Source of the DNA: Anomaloglossus baeobatrachus | Taxonomy: Eukaryota; Chordata; Amphibia; Anura; Aromobatidae | Reading direction: 5' to 3' | DNA: 64,000 bases | Assembly (NCBI RefSeq): GCF_048569485.1 | Contig: NC_134357.1 | Coordinates: forward strand, 67,205,698 to 67,269,697 | Shown: positions 12,337 to 22,342 of the stretch, piece by piece | Numbering within the stretch: the first letter of the stretch is position 1 | Layout of the letters: each line of letters begins with the position of its first letter | The notes under the pieces: generated by a model | Seen by the model: only the letters and a program-made list of their open reading frames with translations | Told to the model about the DNA's origin: nothing | Databases searched by the model: none | Program-made: the position numbers and the translations under genes

Positions 12337-12501
12337 AATTTGCTTTGTACAAATCCTTACCCTATCAGTCCCTGTCTGTGGACACCTTCACCTATATGAA
12401 CGATGAGTATGTGGTCATTGCTCAACCATTTACGGGAAAATGTGTCTTTTTGGAGTGGGATCATGTGGAAATGTCTTTCAGGAACTATGACAACATCACA
12501 G
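12337..12501 (+). CDS. LGI1: LGI1-type gene, penultimate coding exon (EPTP repeats)
   Basis: This exon encodes 55 residues beginning (E)[17 protein letters not shown] and ending FRNYDNITG. From memory this matches the start of the EPTP/EAR beta-propeller region of leucine-rich glioma-inactivated 1 almost residue for residue. LGI1 is a secreted neuronal protein that binds ADAM22 and ADAM23 at synapses through this propeller and tunes AMPA-receptor and Kv1-channel function. The acceptor is TTTATTACAG at 12327-12336. The donor is ACATCACAG followed by GTATCA at 12502. The first codon is split across the junction. Upstream exons (signal peptide, leucine-rich repeats) are not in the window on its left side, which is filled with repeats; they must lie farther left or be missing from the assembly. 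Some residues differ from the mammalian protein, so an LGI1-type paralogue is possible. Confidence 0.9.
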
Positions 12502-12588
12502 GTATCATAGACGAACTAACTGATTATGAAAAATCTGATGTCTAAGTGTTCATTGTATGTCTCTGATTGGTTCTCTCTATTATCATAG
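12502..12588 (+). other. 87-bp GT-AG intron of the LGI1-type gene
   Basis: The intron starts GTATCATAG after ACATCACAG and ends with a pyrimidine-rich tract and TATCATAG before GCACATCAACC. Removing it gives an uninterrupted ...[12 protein letters not shown]..., which matches LGI1. A retained intron also shows that this is not a processed retrocopy. It is very short compared with the upstream intron, which must exceed 12 kb. Confidence 0.9.
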
Positions 12589-13409
12589 GCACATCAACCG
12601 TGGTCTGCAAACCCATAGTCATCGAGAAGCAGCTCTATGTCATAGTGGCCCAACTCTTTGGTGGCTCTCATATTTACAAAAGAGATATTTTTGCAAACAA
12701 ATTTATCAAAATCCAAGACATTGAAGTGATTAAGATCCGGAAACCCAATGACATTGAGACTTTCCGGATAGAGGACAACTGGTATTTTGTGGTTGCTGAT
12801 AGCTCGAAAGCTGGCTGCACAACCATCTACAAGTGGAACGGTAATGGATTTTATTCTCACCAGTCTGTACATATGTGGTATCGAGATACGGATGTGGAAT
12901 ATCTAGAGATTTCCAACAAGCCACATCTTATTCTATCCAGCAGCTCACAACGCCCGATTATTTACCAGTGGAACAAGAAGTACAACAACTTCTCAAAGCA
13001 TGCAGAGATACCAGACACAGAGGACGTGTATGCCGTTAAACACTTTTCAGCCAAGGATGATGTCTACCTCTGCCTAACTCGATTCATTGGGGATTCCAGG
13101 GTTATAAAATGGGAAGGAGGTTCAGTCATCTCCGATATCCAAAGGATGCCTTCTCGTGGGTCAATGGTCTTCCAACCGTTAGAGATCAACAACCACAAAT
13201 ATGCTATCCTGGGCAGTGATTATTCCTTCACCCAGGTCTTTCATTGGGATGCGGAGAAAGGAAAATTTGTGAAATTCCAAGAGCTAAACATTCAAGCCCC
13301 CAGGTCTTTCACACACGTGTCCATAGACAAACACGACTTCATGTTTGCTTCAAGTTTTAAGGGGGCCACACAAATATACGAACATGTTATAATTGACCTG
13401 AGCGCATGA
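12589..13409 (+). CDS. LGI1: LGI1-type gene, last coding exon (EPTP repeats, stop)
   Basis: The final exon encodes about 272 residues. It begins [20 protein letters not shown] and ends [16 protein letters not shown] before the TGA at 13407. It covers the remaining EPTP/EAR repeats of the seven-bladed propeller, with recurring blade motifs such as [27 protein letters not shown] and SYSFTQ-like [12 protein letters not shown]. The VDLSA-type C terminus is a hallmark of LGI proteins, and the frame is intact. Compared with my recollection of human LGI1, the loop after DTDVEYLEI is about six residues shorter, and the last 80 residues differ at about 14 positions, concentrated on exposed-looking residues. 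That is more than I would expect for such a conserved orthologue, so a paralogue cannot be excluded. The strand and frame continue the preceding exon. Confidence 0.93.
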
Positions 13410-13785
13410 CCACTGAAAATCGAATGCATTAAAGACTTTTTAACCTGGACAGTATGAACTAAATGCATGATAACCCTATCTCTTGACATAATTCTGGATG
13501 ACCGGCTTCAGAAGCTAGGAAGGCCAGAACGGAAGCATTGCTTGTTTCTCCCTCATTAATTTGTCATGTATAGTGGTTTTGAGAGTTGTACTTTTTCTAA
13601 AAAAAAAAAATTACCTACAAATTCTTGATAGTTAACTGGCCTTTCCATTAACAGTTGTACATATTTGTGCATATGGCATATGTCCATCTGAAAAGAGATA
13701 TATAAAAAAATGTTACTTTTCCGTTTATTTATTCACCTGTTGGAGAGAAAACTGCCAAATAAAATGTTTACATTTTGTGTCTTCC
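13410..13785 (+). terminator. 3' UTR and poly(A) signal of the LGI1-type gene
   Basis: A canonical AATAAA lies at 13758-13763, about 350 bp after the stop, followed by a GT/T-rich stretch (TTTACATTTTGTGTCTT), as expected for a cleavage site and downstream element. No mobile element was recognised inside this UTR, in contrast to both flanks. Longer alternative 3' ends are possible. Confidence 0.75.
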
Positions 13786-14085
13786 ATGTCACATATTCAT
13801 TTCACTGAATCTTTGGGAGAACTTGGAGTGAGATCTATGGATCCCCCACCATCTTCCACATTAGCGCCACTGTTTCTCGCTTATTCTCTATTGTATTTGA
13901 AATCAAGAGAAGATATACAGAAAATGCGCTATCTGGTTATATAGGGCTGATATTATTGGGTATTTGGAAAATAGATATGAAAATGATCCCTGAAGACATA
14001 AAGTGTGCAGAACCTGTAAGACCTGCACAGATCAGGTATCATGATGATGTCTGAGCAGACAGCATCTGTTACAACTATACAGTCC
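13786..14085. other. no gene seen
   Basis: This is an intergenic spacer of average composition immediately downstream of the LGI1-type poly(A) signal. I see no repeat structure, exon or RNA gene. Confidence 0.5.
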
Positions 14086-14662
14086 TAAAGGGTGCTTTAC
14101 ACGCTGCGACATCGCTAGTGATGTTGAGCGCGATAGCACCCGCCCCCCTCGTTGGTGCGATATGTGGTGATTGCTGCCGTAGCGAACATTATCGCTACAG
14201 CAGCGTCACACGCACATACCTGTTCTGCGTCGTCGCTGTTGCTGCCGAACAATCCCTCCTTCAAGGGGGAGGTGCGTTTCGGTGTCACAGCGACGTCACA
14301 AAATGGCCGTCCAATAGAAGAGGAGGGGGCGGAGATGAGTGGCCGAAACATGCCACCCACCTCCTTCCTTCCCCATTGACAGTGGACGCAGGTAAGGAGA
14401 TGTTTGGCGCTCCTGCAGTGTCACACATAGTGATGTGTGCTGCCGCAGAAACGACGAACAACCAGCAGCATGCACCACCACCGATATTATGAAAAGGAGC
14501 GACGTGTCAAGATCAATGATTTTTGCCATTTTTGCGATTGTTGATCATCTCTCCTAGCTGTCACACGCTGCGATGTCGCTAACGACGCCGGATGTGCGTC
14601 ACAAACACCGTGACCGCGACGATATATCGTTAGCGATGTGGCAGCGTGTAAAGCACCCTTTA
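14086..14662. mobile_element. palindromic-end MITE (GTGCTTTACACGCTGCGA family)
   Basis: The left end TAAAGGGTGCTTTACACGCT and the right end AGCGTGTAAAGCACCCTTTA are exact inverted copies, and the similarity continues inward through GCGACATCGCTA. The ends lie at TA, so a TA or longer target duplication is possible. The inside is GC-rich with many CpG-containing motifs and no transposase. A second member of the same family lies at 57041-57618, with the same GTGTAAAG and GCGATGTCGCAGCG ends. Mobilising transposase family unknown. Confidence 0.75.
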
Positions 14663-14989
14663 CAAAGTACCGTAACTCTCCTCCTATAGAAGCCCCTAGA
14701 TTCCTCTTTCATTGCACCCATTAAGCATGATACCAACAAAATTTCCCTCCCAGACACTGTATAATATCCCCACAGTGAGTTCCTCCACACGAACAGTATA
14801 ATGACACTACTGAACTTCCCTCAACTCCTCCGGTAAAGTATGGTGACCGCAACACAGTATGATCTCCCAACTGTGACCCCCACACAGGCTTCCATGCAGT
14901 TTAAAGGCCCCCCACACCTCTCCACACTGAATAATGGCTCCAACTACCCCTCCAATCAGTGAAGTGGCCCCCACACAGTATCATGGACC
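14663..14989. other. no gene seen; degenerate edge of the next tandem repeat
   Basis: The sequence contains scattered ACAGTATAATG and CCCCACACAG units that look like decayed members of the repeat that becomes regular from about 15000. No exon or RNA gene was recognised. Confidence 0.5.
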
Positions 14990-15650
14990 CCACAAAAACC
15001 TTCACTTTATAATTGCTTGAATACCGTATAATAGCCCCCATATGATTCTCGAAATATTATAATACCCTCCATATAGCCCTTTATATAGTATAATGCACTC
15101 CCCATAATCTTCCATATAGTACAATGCACTCCGCATAGTCCACCATATAGTACAATGTACCCCATAGTCATCCAATAAGTACAACACACCCCATACTCCG
15201 CCATATAATACAATGCACTCCATATTTCTCCATATAGTACAATGCACCCCGTACAATGCACTCCGCATAGTCCACCATATAGTACAATGTACCCCATAGT
15301 CATCCAATAAGTACAACACACCCCATACTCCGCCATATGATACAATGCACTCCATATTTCTCCATATAGTACAATGCACCCCGTACAATGCACTCCGCAT
15401 AGTCCACCATATAGTACAATGTACCCCATTGTCATCCAATAAGTACAACACACCCCATACTCCGCTATATAATACAATGGACTCCATATTTCTCCATATA
15501 GTACAAAGCACCCCATAGTGCTCTATATAGTATAATGCATCCTCCATATAGTTCAATGCACCTCATAGTCCTCCATATAGCATAATGCACCCCCATAGTC
15601 CTCCATATAGTAAAATGTCCCCCATAGTACTCGATACAGTATTATGGCCA
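14990..15650. repeat. 132-bp higher-order tandem repeat built on CATATAGTACAATGCAC
   Basis: The marker CACTCCGCATAGTCCACC occurs at 15127, 15259 and 15391, exactly 132 bp apart. Inside each 132-bp unit are shorter subunits of the type CCATATAGTACAATGCACCC, and these extend more loosely from about 15000 to 15650. Because 132 is divisible by three, the minus strand shows overlapping open frames of 169-184 codons. These follow from the repeat and are not genes. Confidence 0.9.
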
Positions 15651-16424
15651 CCACAGTGTATTCACTGATTAAAAAAATAAATACTCACCTCTCCTCATTC
15701 CCGTGCTGCTCCGGTATTCTTGGAGCGCGCTCTGAAGCATTGCCTTCACTGCTCACCACAGCGGGCGTGATGAACTAGCATAATCATGCCCACCGCGCTG
15801 AGCTGTCAGATCTCAGACACAGAGAGAAAATGATGGAGGAGGGAGCGGAGCGGAGCGCTCCCTTTTTCACCATTGCTTTCAACTGTATCGGCATAAATTA
15901 TGCCGATACAGTTGAATGTCCAATAGGGGAAGGAGTAATGGGGGGGCTCTGCCACTAATGGTGGCACAAAGAAGAGCCACAAAACTGATAAGGGGCACTG
16001 ATGATCTTGGCTGCGAGGATAAGATTACAGGAATTACATTTATTTCTTCTTGAGAAGAGACACCTAAAGGAGGGGGGGCATGATTACATTGTAAAAGAAC
16101 ATAAATGGCTCCTACAAAAAAATAAGATTAAATGCTAATCCATGTAAAATTCCCTAAATAGACAAGAAGGAATTCCCTCCATCTGGAGATAAAAAGGCAT
16201 ACTATGAAACTAAATATGAGTAACCCACCCAACCCCGGATATTTGACTTGATATGTTCTTATTAACCCTTTAACTATCAATGATGGCCCAGTTGATTCTA
16301 TGGCAGGAAAGGGAAGGTCACAATATTACTTATCAACTTATGGCACTGAGATACTTACAAGTATTACAAAGTATTTATCTGGTTATTCCTCATCCTACTA
16401 AATTATGGAATTGTTCAAATGTGG
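15651..16424. other. no gene seen; possible LINE-derived fragment near 15960-16220
   Basis: Around 16030-16210 there are phrases resembling the tail sequence found at 5340-5870 (GGCATGATTACATTGT, then AAGGAATTCCCTCCAT). They may be an old fragment of a similar non-LTR element, and I am not confident of this. A 16-bp inverted pair TATCGGCATAATTTATGCCG sits at about 15888. No coding segment with splice sites was recognised. Confidence 0.4.
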
Positions 16425-16603
16425 GGCAGGGGAGTAACTTGACGCTCATTGTCCCCAATACAAAATGTCCAACAGGACCCCCCAACTGTCACAGGTCTTT
16501 AATAGTGATAGTATTTTCATATGAGCCAATGAGACCTTTTGGGCCCCTTAGGCTTCAGGGCCTGGGTACGATTGCAGCCCCCAGACAGTCACGCCCCTGT
16601 GTA
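16425..16603. mobile_element. small MITE-like element
   Basis: The left end CAGGGGAGTAACTTGACG pairs with the right end AGTCACGCCCCTGTG, which is its inverted copy with a few changes. The inner part has no coding capacity. A size of about 180 bp and imperfect ends fit an old MITE or DNA-transposon remnant. Confidence 0.45.
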
Positions 16604-16844
16604 CTGCTTGATGCATTGCATACAATAGAACAAAACTATTAAAACAAGATGGTATTTTTTTCTTGTCCATTTCTGGGCATATACTGTATATACCGTACAT
16701 TGCTTCTTTATCTTTAGCTATTTATGGTCACTTTGTGTACACTCATTATACTTTTATTAACATGCCCAACAGGTTACACCAGCCTAATCCTGGAAGCCCA
16801 CGTCTCTTCTATGTGTTCATTTAGTCAGTGTGGGAAACTTTGTT
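16604..16844. other. no gene seen
   Basis: This is AT-rich spacer before the minisatellite. No feature was recognised. Confidence 0.4.
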
Positions 16845-17140
16845 GTGGACAGCATACTGCGTGGGGGGCTTTGTGAGGGACATACTGTGTGGGAGTCTTT
16901 GGAGTGACATCACAATGCATGGGCTGCATGGGGGGCTTTGTGGGGGACATCATATTGCATGGGGGGCTTTGTGGGGGACATCATACTGCATGGGGGGCTT
17001 TGTGGCGGACATCATACTGCATGCGGGGTTTTGTGGGGGACATCATACTGCATGGGGGGGCTTTTTGGGGGACATCACACTGCATTGGGGGCTTTGTGGG
17101 GAATATCATACTGCATGGGGGGCTTTGTGGCCAACATCAC
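16845..17140. repeat. ~30-bp G-rich minisatellite B, left part
   Basis: Units of about 30 bp have the form GGGGGCTTTGTGGGGGACATC followed by ATACTGCATG. The array is cut by an LTR element inserted at 17141 and resumes at 20458. The inserted element duplicated ATCAC (17136-17140 and 20458-20462). Overlapping plus-strand frames of 70-130 codons here are repeat artefacts. Confidence 0.92.
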
Positions 17141-17827
17141 TGTGAAGATGTAATTTACCCTCTCACTGTATATGCTGTGATACTATGTCATGATATGTAT
17201 ATTTCCCTGGTTGTATTAGTTGTAATTCATGTATTTTCTTGGGGGAGCTACTGGTCTCAATGTGTCTCTCTCATACAATTGTAGTCTTGGCATCTAATGT
17301 GATTATGTAAATAGCCTGTCCTCTTCTTTCCAGAGTTGTGTATCTAATCTGTAATTGCATTGGCCAGTGAAGGAATAGTCATTGTTCTTTACAGCAGGGG
17401 ATCCCTTCATCTACTGTGGCTGGCAGACATATTGGAGCCCTGTGATGGACCAAACCATTGATGATAGGATGTGTGACCTCTACCCCCTGAACAAACATGG
17501 TGGGCTGGTCAAGCAGCACAGACAATGCATTTCCCTTTTTGTAACTTCAGAGTGAGCTGAAACTTGAAGAGAGCAGGAGCCCCAGCCTGGGTGGCTGTGG
17601 ACACGGACGGAGCTAGGCCTGTGTGGCGGCCCGTGGGATTGTGTGGAACTCTTTGGACTACTGTAAGGACGATTGCTTTGTTATCCGGTCCGAGGATTGT
17701 CGGGAAGGGCCCCCGAATCTGTTTTACGTGGACTTATCGTGTGCTGTTCCAGTGTTCTTGTGAATAAACCTGTTGGATCGTCCCTCGGCCTCGTCCATCC
17801 TTTGCTCTGTTGTACACTCCCGTCACA
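17141..17827 (+). repeat. left LTR of the gag-protease element
   Basis: 687 bp, TG...CA. It contains an AATAAA at about 17763, close to its end, as expected for LTR-encoded polyadenylation. It is nearly identical to the right LTR. Confidence 0.93.
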
Positions 17828-17860
17828 AACTGGTGGCAGCGGTGGGATCAGAGCAGAAGG

Positions 17861-19679
17861 AATGGAGGACAATGGCTCAACATCAGGAACCAGCACTGCA
17901 GAGTACAAGACCTGGACTTTGGGGAGCCTGCAATCAAAGGCCCGTGAAGTAGGAGTTCGTTTCAAAGGACTCTCCAAGGAGCAGCTGATTGAGGCGCTAG
18001 AAGGAGTCTGTTCGCAAAATGACGTGGAGGAAGGATCCTCACAGCAAACGGAAGAAAGACGGCAGCCGGAGGTGAATACCCAAAAAAGTCAATGGGTTGT
18101 GTGGTACAAGGAGGAGATGGCACTGCTTGGAGATGAGGCCACCATAGAAGATAAGAGGGAGGCCATGCGTGGAGCTAAAGAGAAGGAGCGCAGGATGGAG
18201 GAGATGGCACTGCTGGATAAGGAGCTCGCTGTGGAAGCCGCGAGAGGTTCCAGACAGACTGTAACCCCAGCACCCATCATGAGGGAACTTCCCAGGGTGT
18301 CCCGCAAAGACTTTAAGCCGTTTAATGAGGCTGCAGGCGACATTGAGGGCTTCTTCCAGGACTTTGAGCATCAGTGTCGATTAATGGAAGTCCCGGACAG
18401 GGAGCGTGTCCGGCATCTGGTTGGGCTCCTAGAGGGGGGAGCTGCTGAAGCCTATAGAGCTATGGACCCTCGGTGGAACTGTGAGTATGTGGATATTAAA
18501 CAGACTATTCTAGAACATTATGCTGTGACCCCAGACACTTACAGGACTCAGTTCCGTGCTTTAGCCTGTGATGGGGAAGTGTCTTTTAAGATATATGCTC
18601 ATAGACTCAAACAAATATGTAATCGCTGGCTGGAGGCAGAGGAGGCCTTATCTTGGGAGACCTTCCTGCAGGTCATCCTAAAAGAACAATTCTTTGCCCA
18701 GTGCCCCGCTGAGATCCGGGAATGGGTGCGTGAGAGAAAACCAGCGACAGTGGAGGAAGCTGCTGCTCTCGCTGATGAGGCTCTCACCATCAAGCCTCAG
18801 TGGAGGGTTCTGTTGGAGGATGGAGAGACGCCTAACAGCTCCACAACACCGGATGCCCCCAGTTATTCTGTCCCCATTGTTCCCCGTTCCTCTAAGCCAC
18901 CACATGTTGATACCCGTGTTAATGTGCCTCCAGTTGCTTCTACTGCACTTTCTGGAATACGCCGGGGAGAGGAAGTAACAGAGCGCAGGTGTTATGTTTG
19001 TAGGCATCCCGGGCATTTGCAGGCTTCATGCCCAGCCAGGCCATGGAGGAATCATCCTCAAACCCCTACAGCACCTTCAGGTGGGAGCCGGCCTCCAAGT
19101 TCCCCTACCCCTTACCCAAGAGGCCGCCTTGGATGGAGGGAGACCCAGCTCAGATGCTATCAATGTGGACAGCCAGGGCATCGGCAAGTCTCCTGCCCAG
19201 CTGTTCAAATGAGGACTGATCCTGCACCCAATCGGATTGTTAATTATTTACAGCCCAGTGCCATGGAGGAAGATGTGGCACCGTTATGTGAGGACTGGCC
19301 TAGTGACTCAGCCCCCTATGTTGCACCCCCAGGAGTTTACGGGGTGCGACCCGCAGTTATGACGACTTCTGCTCATCGAGGTAAGCACTTGCAGGAGGTT
19401 GTGCTGGATGGACAGAGACTTGTTGGATTTTGTGACTCGGGTGCTTTCCTCACACTGGCTGATCCCCGAGTGGTTCGGCCTGAGGCAATCCATAGAGGAC
19501 CTGGGATTGTTATTGAACTGGCTGGTGGACAATGGAGGACTATTCCCACAGCCACTGTGGATCTGAACTTTGGTTTTGGGGTCAGGCGATGTGTGGTTGG
19601 GGTGATGGGTGGTCTGCCTGCAGCTGTTCTCCTGGGCAATGATGTGGGAGAGCTACGATGCCAATTCGTGGCTGCATGA
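17861..19679 (+). CDS. gag-protease polyprotein of the LTR element (fossil virus-like element)
   Basis: One open frame of about 605 codons from the first ATG in a sensible context (17861, MEDNGSTSGTS); the frame is open further upstream into the LTR. The order of parts is an acidic N-terminal region with an EEQLIEAL-like helix, a gag capsid-like region (about residues 140-330), and two CCHC zinc knuckles (CYVCRHPGHLQASC and CYQCGQPGHRQVSC) near residues 380-450. An aspartic-protease segment follows, with FCDSGAFLTL as its catalytic motif. Gag packages the RNA and the protease would mature it. No polymerase or integrase follows. The frame appears intact, in line with its young age. Assignment to Ty3/gypsy rests on the LTR features and knuckle arrangement. 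Confidence 0.85.
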
Positions 19680-19770
19680 AGCCACATGTAAGTAACGCTC
19701 TGCCTGTGTGTACTTAACCAGTGACCTGTAGAGGTCCCTAGTACGTACACAAGTTGGGAGGGGGAGGGAT

Positions 19771-20457
19771 TGTGAAGATGTAATTTACCCTCTCACTGTA
19801 TATGCTGTGATACTATGTCATGATATGTATATTTCCCTGGTTGTATTAGTTGTAATTCATGTATTTTCTTGGGGGAGCTACTGGTCTCAATGTGTCTCTC
19901 TCATACAATTGTAGTCTTGGCATCTAATGTGATTATGTAAATAGCCTGTCCTCTTCTTTCCAGAGTTGTGTATCTAATCTGTAATTGCATTGGCCAGTGA
20001 AGGAATAGTCATTGTTCTTTACAGCAGGGGATCCCTTCATCTACTGTGGCTGGCAGACATATTGGAGCCCTGTGATGGACCAAACCATTGATGATAGGAT
20101 GTGTGACCCCTACCCCCTGAACAAACATGGTGGGCTGGTCAAGCAGCACAGACAATGCATTTCCCTTTTTGTAACTTCAGAGTGAGCTGAAAGTTGAAGA
20201 GAGCAAGAGCCCCAGCCTGGGTGGCTGTGGACACGGACGGAGCTAGGCCTGTGTGGCGGCCCGTGGGATTGTGTGGAACTCTTTGGACTACTGTAAGGAC
20301 GATTGCTTTGTTATCCGGTCCGAGGATTGTCGGGAAGGGCCCCCGAATCTGTTTTACGTGGACTTATCGTGTGCTGTTCCAGTGTTCTTGTGAATAAACC
20401 TGTTGGATCGTCCCTCGGCCTCGTCCATCCTTTGCTCTGTTGTACACTCCCGTCACA
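19771..20457 (+). repeat. right LTR of the gag-protease element
   Basis: 687 bp, TG...CA, with about three differences from the left copy. It is preceded by a polypurine tract and followed by the ATCAC duplication. Confidence 0.93.
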
Positions 20458-21530
20458 ATCACAGTGTAATGGTGGCTGTATGGGAACATTATACTGCATG
20501 GGGGGTATTATTGGGGCATCATACTGCATGGGGGCTTTGTGACAGACATCATGCTGCATTGGGACCTGTCAAGGGAAATCATACTGTGTGATAGGATGTT
20601 TTGAGACATAATACTGAGTGGAGGACTTTGTCAGAGACAGCATACTGCGTGGGGGGCTTTATGAGGGATATCATACTGTGTGAGCGAATTTGGAGGGACA
20701 TCATACTGCATGGGGGGCTTTGTGGCGGACATCATACTGCATGCGGGGTTTTGTGGGGGACATCATACTGCACGGGGGGGGGCTTTTTGGGGGACATCAC
20801 ACTGCATGGGGGGCTTTGTGGGGAATATCATACTGCATGGGGGGGCTTTGTGGCCAACATCACAGTGTAATGGTGGCTGTATGGGAAATTTATACTGCAT
20901 GGGGGGTATTATTGGGGCATCATACTGCATGGGGGCTTTGTGACAGACATCATGCTGCATTGGGACCTGTCAAGGGAAATCATACTGTGTGATAGGATGT
21001 TTTGAGACATAATACTGAGTGGAGGACTTTGTCAGAGACAGCATACTGCGTGGGGGGCTTTATGAGGGATATCATACTGTGTGAGCGGATTTGGAGGGAC
21101 ATCATACTGCATGGGGGGCTTTGTGGTGGACATCATATTGCAATGGTGGTTGTATGGGAACATTATACTGCATGTGGGGTATTGTTGGGGCATCATACTG
21201 CATGGGGGCTTTGTGGCTGATATACTGCGTTGGGGGCTGTATGGTGACATCACACTGTGTGATAGGATGTTTTTAGACATAACAGTGAGTGGGGGACTTT
21301 GTAAGGGACAGCATACTGTGTGGGGGGCTTTGGATGGACATCATACTGCATGAGGTCTTTGTGGGGGACATTATGCTGCAATGACGGCTGTATGGGTACA
21401 TCATACTGTGTGGGGTGCTTTATGGGTACAGAATGCTGCGTAGGGGGTTTTGTGGGGACATAATACTGCTTTAGGGCCTGTGTGAGGACACCATACTCTG
21501 TGAGGGGACTGTGGGAGCATCATATTGTGT
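20458..21530. repeat. ~30-bp G-rich minisatellite B, right part
   Basis: The array resumes with the same TGGGGGGCTTTGTGG units plus variants such as GTGTGATAGGATGTTTTGAG. A block of about 400 bp is duplicated: the run starting ACAGTGTAATGGTGGCTGTA occurs near 20461 and 20863, with the following 250 bp in the same order. The right margin decays at 21400-21530. Confidence 0.9.
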
Positions 21531-21957
21531 TGAAGCTGTTGATCAAGGTAGAAGGGCAGAATAATAGTAACAGTATGATTCAAAACTTTATAAAAAGCAG
21601 TAAATTATCTGGTATTGATTAGTTGCTACAGGTAAGAATGCAAGATACAATAAATCCTATCGTATTATCTATTAACAGTAGCAGATACGGTAGTCAGACA
21701 TAAATCTGATCAATATTAAGTGATAAAAATGAATTGAAAACAACAATAATGACCTAAGTTACAGGCCATCTCTAGAGTCTATCAGCAGTGGCCAGTTTGT
21801 ACGCAGCGCGTACAGGCTCTTTGCTAAAAAGCTTGCAAGCGCTGCTCTGAAGCTGAACGTTGATGGCCAGACAGTTTTAGTGCATCTGCGCTCTGCAATC
21901 CTGAAGAGTCAATACAGTATAATATAGTAGAGTTTCGGGCCAGTAGCTCAACAATAA
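21531..21957. other. no gene seen
   Basis: AT-rich spacer leading into the foldback element. It contains GCGCGTACAGGCTCTTTGC-type sequence at 21810 that I cannot assign. No exon or RNA gene. Confidence 0.4.
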
Positions 21958-22342
21958 TATAGATAATAAGCTGCACACTAATCACTATAAAAATATAAAC
22001 ATGAAAAATGGTAAAACATTACTGCTATAGGGAGACTATGAACAATGAAAAATACATTTCGCTATCTGGAAAAATAAAATACATGAAAATTGTATTGCAA
22101 AAACTGCTATGAATATTTGAAAATAGTAGAGATGTTTAGCAAATGTATTGATCAATGCAAATGAGCCCGAAAACCAACAACAAGGTAATCTCTAATTTTT
22201 CGGGAACCTAATCTTAGTACCTCTCTATATGCTATTAAAAATCTGCAAGTATGGGCAGACAGGCTCCTGGCTATATAGGATCATGAATAGAGTCTGGTAA
22301 TAGGGCGGGGTTCTGGGTTCTCAGTCAGAAGAAACTACATAC

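Larger units (their letters stand above)
17141..20457 (+). mobile_element. young LTR retroelement (Ty3/gypsy-type) with gag and protease only
   Basis: The element is bounded by two 687-bp LTRs (17141-17827 and 19771-20457) that start TG and end CA. They are flanked by the 5-bp target duplication ATCAC. The LTRs differ at about three positions, so the insertion is recent. A candidate primer-binding site TGGTGGCAGCGGTGGGAT begins at 17830, and a purine-rich tract GGGAGGGGGAGGGA precedes the right LTR. The 1.9-kb interior encodes gag and a retroviral-type protease. No reverse transcriptase, RNase H or integrase is recognisable, so it would depend on proteins from another element. It is inserted in minisatellite B. 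The parts that are present look whole. Confidence 0.93.

Noticed and set aside
12324-13489. A processed LGI retrocopy
   Set aside because: A clean 87-bp GT-AG intron is present, the frame is intact and there is a normal 3' UTR with a poly(A) signal.
15002-15556. Two long minus-strand frames of 169 and 184 codons
   Set aside because: They overlap each other in different frames over a 132-bp tandem repeat whose length is divisible by three.
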